Shown here in pieces: positions 58,007 through 64,000 of a stretch of 64,000 nt of DNA. The notes beneath the pieces are model-generated. The model saw nothing but the letters and a program-made list of their open reading frames with translations. It searched no databases and had not been told where the DNA came from. The translations under genes were made by a program, and so were the position numbers. Source of the DNA: Thozetella sp. PMI_491 (Eukaryota; Ascomycota; Sordariomycetes; Chaetosphaeriales; Chaetosphaeriaceae); the NCBI GenBank assembly GCA_021432635.1, contig MU270018.1, forward strand, positions 689,579-753,578, in the 5' to 3' direction. Positions within the stretch are counted from its first letter, which is position 1. Each line of letters begins with the position of its first letter.

Positions 58007-59480
58007 CTGGCTGTCACGTTGGTGGGATATCTCCCTTCAGCTGGGATCTAGTTGGACGCTAGGGAATCTAGAGCGGAGGTATATCCCAAATTGCTCAAGA
58101 CGGGGGTTTTTATTTATTTATCTCGGCTTCCTGTGGCAGCCCGAATCCACTCTCTTCTAGCTATGCGTCGCTTCAGCTGGTCGCTATTGAGCAAATCAAG
58201 CACGTTGTTTTCCTTAGCGATATGGTTCTGCGCTGGGCTCGTCCAGTTATGACACGTACGACCTCCGCTAACGCCCTCTTCAGCCTAGCCGATAGAATCG
58301 ACTCCGTTTTGTTTGATAGCCGCTATCTCACTCCCTTCCAATCCGCCACCTAGCCTGCCTCCCCCTCCATCAACCCCCTAGAAATATTGCTTTTTTCGAC
58401 GATCTGTATGCCCTGGTTTTGCAGAACAGGGTCAGTGTTACACGCCGCCAATGAAAGCACATTGCAATCGCACTGCATGGCTCGAGGGTGCGTCCTGTCA
58501 AAGCTGCCGCGGTCTCGACTGCCGGCATTTGCGGGCATTTGCGATGGTTGGGCCAAGCTCAGCTCTGGTCTAGCCCTCGCGCGAACCAGACGTTTTCCTG
58601 TTCGAGAACCACCCCCAGCTCCTTGAACGCCACGGCAGACCCAGGGAGCAATCATGGTCGTGGCTTGCCCTCCATCAAGTGAGACTAGCGCGGCGGCCCT
58701 CGCGTCCGGCGCCGGCGAGTCCTCTCGACCCCTCCATCGGCCATCCCAATTCCACTGCCCCCCTCGTGCCAGGCATCCCGTGAACGTGTGGGCCACGGCT
58801 CGGCCTGGTATGTCCACTGAGCGGCTTGCAGCTCTAGCTAGTGCCCCCCTCCTTTCTCTCTATGCTGGGCCGTGTCAAGAGCTCGATCCACGATGACGGT
58901 CTAGCCCGATGGGCAATCCTCAGCCCGTCAGGCCGGGACAAGCACCTTGCAGCGTGGGAGCCAATCCCAATGACAGTCGGCGCCTCGCGGGCTAGGAGGT
59001 TCCTTATGCGGACAAGGACACCGGGCGATGGCGATCTTTCTGGGCCCTCTATGCCGAGCCGCGGGTCGGCGAGCCTGCTCCCTGGCAAAAGTATGGCGCT
59101 CTAGCAGCTGGTCCCCCTCGCCCCCCTCAAAAGAGCCGGTGGCCTGGTTCTGCGCGTATTTCGTTGTTGGCATGCGGCATGTCTTGGTATCAGCCCTCGC
59201 ACCTTATATGTCCGCCACGGGGAGCCTGTCAGCCATATCTCTTCCTGCCCTTCTCTCAGAGAGACAGCCTTATGAGAAAATATCGTCCCCTACTTCTTTA
59301 TTTCATTGACTTCGATCCTAAGTGACAGTTAGCGAAGCCTTTCTCAGAGTCTTCGTCGCCTCCTCTCCATCGAGTTCTTGGTACCTGTTTGGCAGCCCGG
59401 CCGCTCGATCGCGAGGCTTATACCTCCATTCACGATACGCCTCCCCGTGACCGTGAGAGACCGGCTCTGAAGGAGGGAAT

Positions 59481-59771
59481 ATGCCACGAGATAACTACCA
59501 GACCCTAAGCAACATCACCGGGGATATGGACCACGATAACGAGCGAGAAAACTCAACTGGCTGCTTACCACGCGGCCTACTAAAATCTGTCAAAAAGGGC
59601 ATGGCATACTGGTGGCGACTGGGAGGCGAAACGGACCAGTCCAGAGGAGCAAACCAGGCTGAAGCAGAGGCCGAGACCAAGAGATACGTGCATGTGCCGA
59701 CGCATGCGGCTTCCTCTCACCTCAGTACGACGTCAAGCCGGGCGATGACCCAGGCAAACGAAGTCCTTTGA
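59481..59771 (+). CDS. Possible small fungal protein, 96 residues
   Basis: A single-exon ORF with a reasonable start context (AATATG) and balanced composition. It reads as a hydrophilic protein with a short Trp-containing core (LKSVKKGMAYWWRLGG), an acidic middle and a patterned end (YVHVPTHAASSHLSTTSS). It has no signal peptide or membrane span. I cannot name a family and it could be a chance frame, but it is clearly less biased than the neighbouring ORFs. Confidence 0.4.
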   Translation: MPRDNYQTLSNITGDMDHDNERENSTGCLPRGLLKSVKKGMAYWWRLGGETDQSRGANQAEAEAETKRYVHVPTHAASSHLSTTSSRAMTQANEVL

Positions 59772-60564
59772 GTACTCATGGGTTCATGTGGACATGGACC
59801 TGGATCGGGGGCCGAGAACAGGCGCGACCCGCATGGAAGGCAGACACCCCTGTGGCTTCAGTGGTGCGACGGCGGCGGCATCTGCTTCCGATGCGGCTAT
59901 CAGCTCGACTGCGCTTGATTTACGAAGCTACCAACGGTGGTACGACTTCCCACCTAGGACCCTCCAGATCGCAGGCCGAGTTCTTGATGGGGCGAAGAGG
60001 GGAGGAGGGGTTCTGAGACATGCAGCACTTTCACGTACTTTCGGCGTTTACGGGATGCTCACGGGTCTGGTCAGGTACGCGCTGGGATGGTGCGTCGTCA
60101 TTTACAGCCTCACTATGGAGGGACCAAGACACGGTTCCACCACTTGTCCGCATGGAGCAGAGCTACGACGGGGACAATGATGGATAATGACTGCCTACGG
60201 GTTGCTTCATGGGTGGTTCATTTCGCACGGGAGGCTTCCATCAAGAGGACGGGCTGCCAAGGCACCAGGGCAAGGGGATACATGGCGTTGGAGGATGCGG
60301 TGTCTTTGTGGTACAAGCAGGAAGCGGCGGATGGCCGGGCAGGTGGAGGGCATCCTCGATGCTTGGGTGGATAGGACGCCCGCAGGGAGCGTTTCACAGG
60401 GCGGGCTCGAATACCTCGGGGCAGATAGACAACAATGTGCATTTTATCTCTCGGAAAGATTTCCTTCCCGACGCCCACCCACACCTTCGACCCAGCTCAG
60501 ATCCGGGGGGGGGGGGGGCGGAGGGGGTGACATGATCAATTTGCCTTGAGCCCTACTCCTCCTG

Positions 60565-60738
60565 CTGCCGTTGCTGGTACGTCTTCAGCGCGCTTCTCCT
60601 TAATCGCGTGCTGCCGATCCACCTGCCGTTGCTGGTACGTCTTCAGCGAGCTTCTCCTTAATCAAGTGCTGCCGATCCACCTGCCGTTGCTGGTACGTCT
60701 TCAGCGAGCTTCTCCTTAATCAAGTGCTGCCGATGCCA
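60565..60738. repeat. Minisatellite, 3 x 58 bp
   Basis: Copies start at 60565, 60623 and 60681 (ctgccgttgctggtacgtct...). Copies 2 and 3 are almost identical; copy 1 differs at a few sites (gcgc/gcga, cgcg/caag) and copy 3 diverges in its last bases. No coding frame is preserved. Confidence 0.92.
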
Positions 60739-63471
60739 CCGTGACGGCGAGCACGCAGCCGCTGCCCAGCTGAGGGCGCACAGTACAATATGAGCAATTT
60801 CCCCTGCTGACGGCGTATCGGTGCTTGTTTATTATTTGACCCCCTTTCACCGCACCGCCGCGCCTCGGCGAAGCAGCTCTATGATATCAACCCGAGGACG
60901 CGAAGACGATCTGCGTTTAGCCATTTCTCCCGCTCGGCATTTCTGGACCAGCTAAGCGCCGCGAACACAGCGTTGGGACACCATTCCGGGGGGTCGTGGG
61001 CCCATGGACCCGATGTTCCTGCAGCCAAATATATTATATAGAGCTGCGTACTATTTCGAGCCCCTCGGGCGGTGCTGTAGCATTGGGCGCCCAACTGACT
61101 GCAGCCGACCAATCGCTTGAGCCCCGGCGGCTGGCGGGCTCTCTTGTAGAACCGGGGAAACTCACGCGCCAACCTGCTACCACCGTCACATCGAGTTGAC
61201 GTTTCCCCCCCCCCCCCCTCCTTGGATTTTTGTCTCTTCTTCTGGCGTGACTCTTTGCACGCTTACCTGTTGCATTTTATCAGATTTTTGGGCCGTTGGC
61301 GTTTCTATTTACAAAATAACCCAGGACTTTAACCGTCGAGAGGGAGTCCGAGAGGCCGAGAAAGCGATAGGTGCCTCGCCGCAACCTAGCATGGACGGTT
61401 GCCATATGATGCAAACCGGAGTTTGTGACCCCATCGGTGGCCCTCACCCTCCTTCGCACTTGTAATGGCAAGGCTGAGTCGGGATGGGCGCTTCCTTGCC
61501 GCCATTGGAGGAAGATCGCGCGGCAGCGCTGCCCCGTTGCTTGAGTTTCCGAGGACGACAACCTTGTGGGGGCGGCGGTTTTGGTCTGTCCCGCGGCCGC
61601 GCTGGACTCTGCCTCCCGTGTGCTTGCGATCGTAAGATGCACGACAGTTGCTCGCTCGAGCCACTCAAGTTGCTGTTCCTCGCGGGACCGCCCCTGCGGC
61701 CGCAATCTCCACGCCTAGATGCGGCGATACTCTCCTCTCGCAGCCAGCCGTAGGCAAGCTAATGGGTGTCCTCGATACGCCCTGCGTCCTGCAGGTACAA
61801 GGCCTGTTCAAGACGGCGGAGGCGCGAGGTGAATGGGGGCAGAGCGCCAGCTGGCAAAATCCGCCAAGCGGGTTCCATCGACGAGACAAAAGAAGAGCAC
61901 CTGGTCACATAACTTTTTCTCCCGGGCGATAAGAAAGCCAAGCCCTCCTCTCGGTCGCCTACACCGTATAGTAGCCGGCCGTGTCGCGGCCCACCAATCC
62001 TGGGGTGCAGGGTTCACAGCCGAAAGTTTGTATGGAGTACGTACTGTACAGCCCCGCGGGTAGCAAAGTAAGCTCGGTGTCCGGTGAGGATGGCATTGCT
62101 AGTAGGCGAGTAAACGAGTGGGACGAGTCGTACGGGTTCGAACATGTTAGCGCTGCTTATTCTCGGTGGCAAGTTTCGCCTTACCTAACCTACCCCGGTC
62201 TTGGTGAACTGGGCTGCTAGTTGATTCCCGCCGCCCTAGTGCTGCCTGCACCCCGGCCAGACCCTTCTCCCTCTGGTGGGTGGTGTAGCGAAGTTTGCAT
62301 GACCCCCGCACGGCAACGCATGGATGCCAATCGGAACGGCCAGTGGTGTCGAGATGCTCTCACAGCCTACGTATAGCGTGTACACCGGAATCCCGAGGCG
62401 AAGCCAACCGACCGCAAATCGAGCGATGGCCACGGCGTAAGAGGATCGGAGAAGGCCAACAGCATTGTCCGGCGGCGGTAAACAGGCCGGGTGGCATTGA
62501 TGCTGCTCGTGACGATCCTGGGCAGCGACAGTTGGGTTGGCTATGACCAAACGAGGGTGATGATATCACGCGAGCCTCGATCCTTCGCGGTGCTGGTTGG
62601 GAACCACCAACTCGTGGGCAACGCGGAAGAGAATGGCTGTTGGCTGTTGTTCGCAGGCTGGTTATCGCCATTCGGAACTACCAACAACGCTCTCGTGATT
62701 GATCTACAGCAACGAAGTGTGCAGGAAGGCAGCGGCGTAGGAGGTGGGGTGGTGACAGGGCAGTGAAGGCTTGAACAAAGGGTAACCTGTCTTCTTCTCG
62801 ATGCCCTGCTGACTGGTGGTGATGACGACAAATCACCCCTAAACCCCTGCCTTTCTCTATTCCTTCTTTCGACCAACCGGGTAGCCTGTTGGTGATCTCT
62901 TCGCGCCGCTGATACCTTCCTTTGTGATGTCAAGGCCAGATCCCACGCGCTCGTTGGGCGAGAGTAAACTGCTTCATGGCTTCTTCAGCTTATTTTTTGG
63001 TGCATGCGACGTCCTTATCCCAAGCCCCAGGCAGTCATCCAAGCTGAGGTGCAGGTCCCCTCTTCACAGTAGGCATTCTCGTGACAAATCCGTGTCGGTT
63101 GCTACACTACCTACTCTGGAGTGGCATTATGCCACATCTGGACTGCAAGAGTGGTAAGCCGGGTCAGCTCCGCTCTCTCGCAATATGAGACGAGAAGGAA
63201 TGTCCCGCCCTCCACCGCTTGGCATTACCGCTCCCAGCCACCTGGCACGTAGAACAATGCAAAAAGCCGGCGCGGGACAGATTCGGGGCGCAAAGCTGGC
63301 ATTATCTCTCGATTAGGCGATCTAAGCGGCGTCGTGCTCCCAACTGCGACGCCAATCATCAACGGTCCCGACATGGGCATGACTTAGGGGTTTAGCTGCC
63401 TCGCCCCAGCCAACCATGGAATGGGGGCGTTCGAAGGAACCAGCGCGAAACTGCCATACTAATTCTAACTG

Positions 63472-63487
63472 CCTACGTATACGTAGG
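63472..63487. repeat. 16-bp perfect palindrome
   Basis: CCTACGTATACGTAGG, followed by two further TAGG units. Its function is unknown. Confidence 0.85.
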
Positions 63488-63642
63488 TAGGTAGGCAGCG
63501 CAACTCGCGCCAGCCACGGCGCATAGACCCTAACCCTAGGCACCCAGGAAAGTTACCTTTTCTTGCTCCATTCCGTGCTTCAAGCAGTGCTTTTCGGCTC
63601 CTTCGACGGGGGGTTGAAACTGCTGGCAGAGGCTGGCGGGCT

Positions 63643-63694
63643 CAGTAAGGTTCCCCAGTAAGGTTCCCCAGTAAGGTTCCCCAGTAAGGTTTCC
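63643..63694. repeat. Tandem repeat, 4 x 13 bp
   Basis: Units of CAGTAAGGTTCCC at 63643, 63656, 63669 and 63682; the last unit has one change (gtttcc). Confidence 0.9.
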
Positions 63695-64000
63695 CGGCAA
63701 AGCTTGGTCAGTCAGCATACCGTGGCCATAAAGGCCACCGATACCCCAGGGAAGGAACCCGTGCGGCAGTCGTCGGTGGTGGCTATACCAGCGCCAAGTA
63801 TGGAGCCGCCGTTTGGCAAAGAACGGCCAGCCAAGCGCTGGTCGTTTCCCCACGCGGGCAGCAAGGACGCCCCGGCCGACGTCATTGGGAGCATTGGGTG
63901 CGAAGAAGGATTCCACGGAGACCTTTCGAACGAGTCAGCGGGGTGGGCGGCCTGGGGGCCTGGCGGGGACAGAGCTTTGCCCCTCTCTATTCCCCTTCTG

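Larger units (their letters stand above)
58007..64000. other. Gene-poor region at the right end of the window
   Basis: About 6 kb in which only one small ORF (59481-59771) looks possibly real. It contains a G run with interruptions near 60506-60532, a 3 x 58-bp minisatellite (60565-60738), a C run at 61206-61219, a 4 x 13-bp repeat (63643-63694), a 16-bp palindrome (63472-63487) and a short telomere-like motif (63528-63538). No transposon genes were recognised. Confidence 0.55.

Noticed and set aside
63528..63538. Chromosome end or telomere
   Set aside because: Only two CCCTAA-type units in otherwise unique sequence; not a telomere.
63536..63916. 126-residue open frame, minus strand
   Set aside because: It opens with GTG rather than ATG and runs through the 13-bp tandem repeat, so it is best explained by the repeat.
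1..64000. tRNA, 5S rRNA, CRISPR array, transposase or reverse transcriptase, secondary-metabolite cluster
   Set aside because: I looked for B-box-like motifs, the fungal 5S core, regularly spaced repeats, transposase or polymerase motifs and PKS/NRPS domains on both strands. None was convincing; a tRNAscan-SE or Infernal run would be the decisive test for RNA genes.

Overview
The window looks like nuclear DNA of a filamentous ascomycete, most likely a Sordariomycete (Chaetomiaceae/Sordariales-like). The reasons are GC-rich coding sequence, short GT-AG introns (mostly 50-140 bp) with CTAAC/CTGAC branch points, CT-rich leaders, TATA-like boxes, long non-coding gaps and a fungal gene set (MSB1, Zn2Cys6 regulator, DUF3632, DUF7514, DUF1772, OST5). 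I see no operons, ribosome binding sites, CRISPR arrays or recognisable transposons. The species cannot be fixed from the sequence alone. Splice sites were placed by eye from GT-AG signals, branch points, reading-frame continuity and recalled family conservation. Every multi-exon model closes in frame.

Layout. 1-2321 has no clear gene. 2322-8001: a Xi-class/ECM4-type glutathione transferase (+) facing an MSB1-like polarity protein (-). 8002-12772 is empty. 12773-17502: uracil-DNA glycosylase and a TED1/CDC1-type metallophosphoesterase, both (-). 17503-20899 is empty and leads into a xylose-reductase-like aldo-keto reductase (+). 22870-29004: SDS22 and the 11-exon SLY1, both (-), with a DUF3632 gene (+) diverging from SLY1. 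29005-33347 is low-complexity and gene-poor. 33348-34388: BTB/POZ protein (+). 36192-39694: CSN12 (-) diverging from ribosomal protein eL20 (+). 39981-45057: Zn2Cys6 regulator (-), then a GNAT acetyltransferase (+) and a DUF1772 membrane protein (+). 46390-48680: DUF7514 protein with long RD/RE repeats (+). 52626-53585: fungal gene of unknown function (+). 54817-58006: GCN5 (-), OST5 (+) and RAD1 (+), closely packed. 58007-64000 is gene-poor, with one plausible small ORF and several tandem repeats.

Most genes are housekeeping: glycosylation and ER quality control (OST5, TED1-like), ER-Golgi fusion (SLY1), genome maintenance (UNG, RAD1), transcription and chromatin (GCN5, CSN12), PP1 regulation (SDS22), translation (eL20) and polarity (MSB1). 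They do not form a biosynthetic cluster or a defence system, and I found no convincing new multi-gene system. The most interesting points are local: a possible 4-nt start-codon micro-exon in eL20, an in-frame open frame beyond the GCN5 stop, a long acidic tail on UNG, a 56-bp duplication just upstream of the DUF1772 start, a probable 5'-UTR intron with a hairpin in the xylose reductase gene, and several minisatellites and homopolymers.
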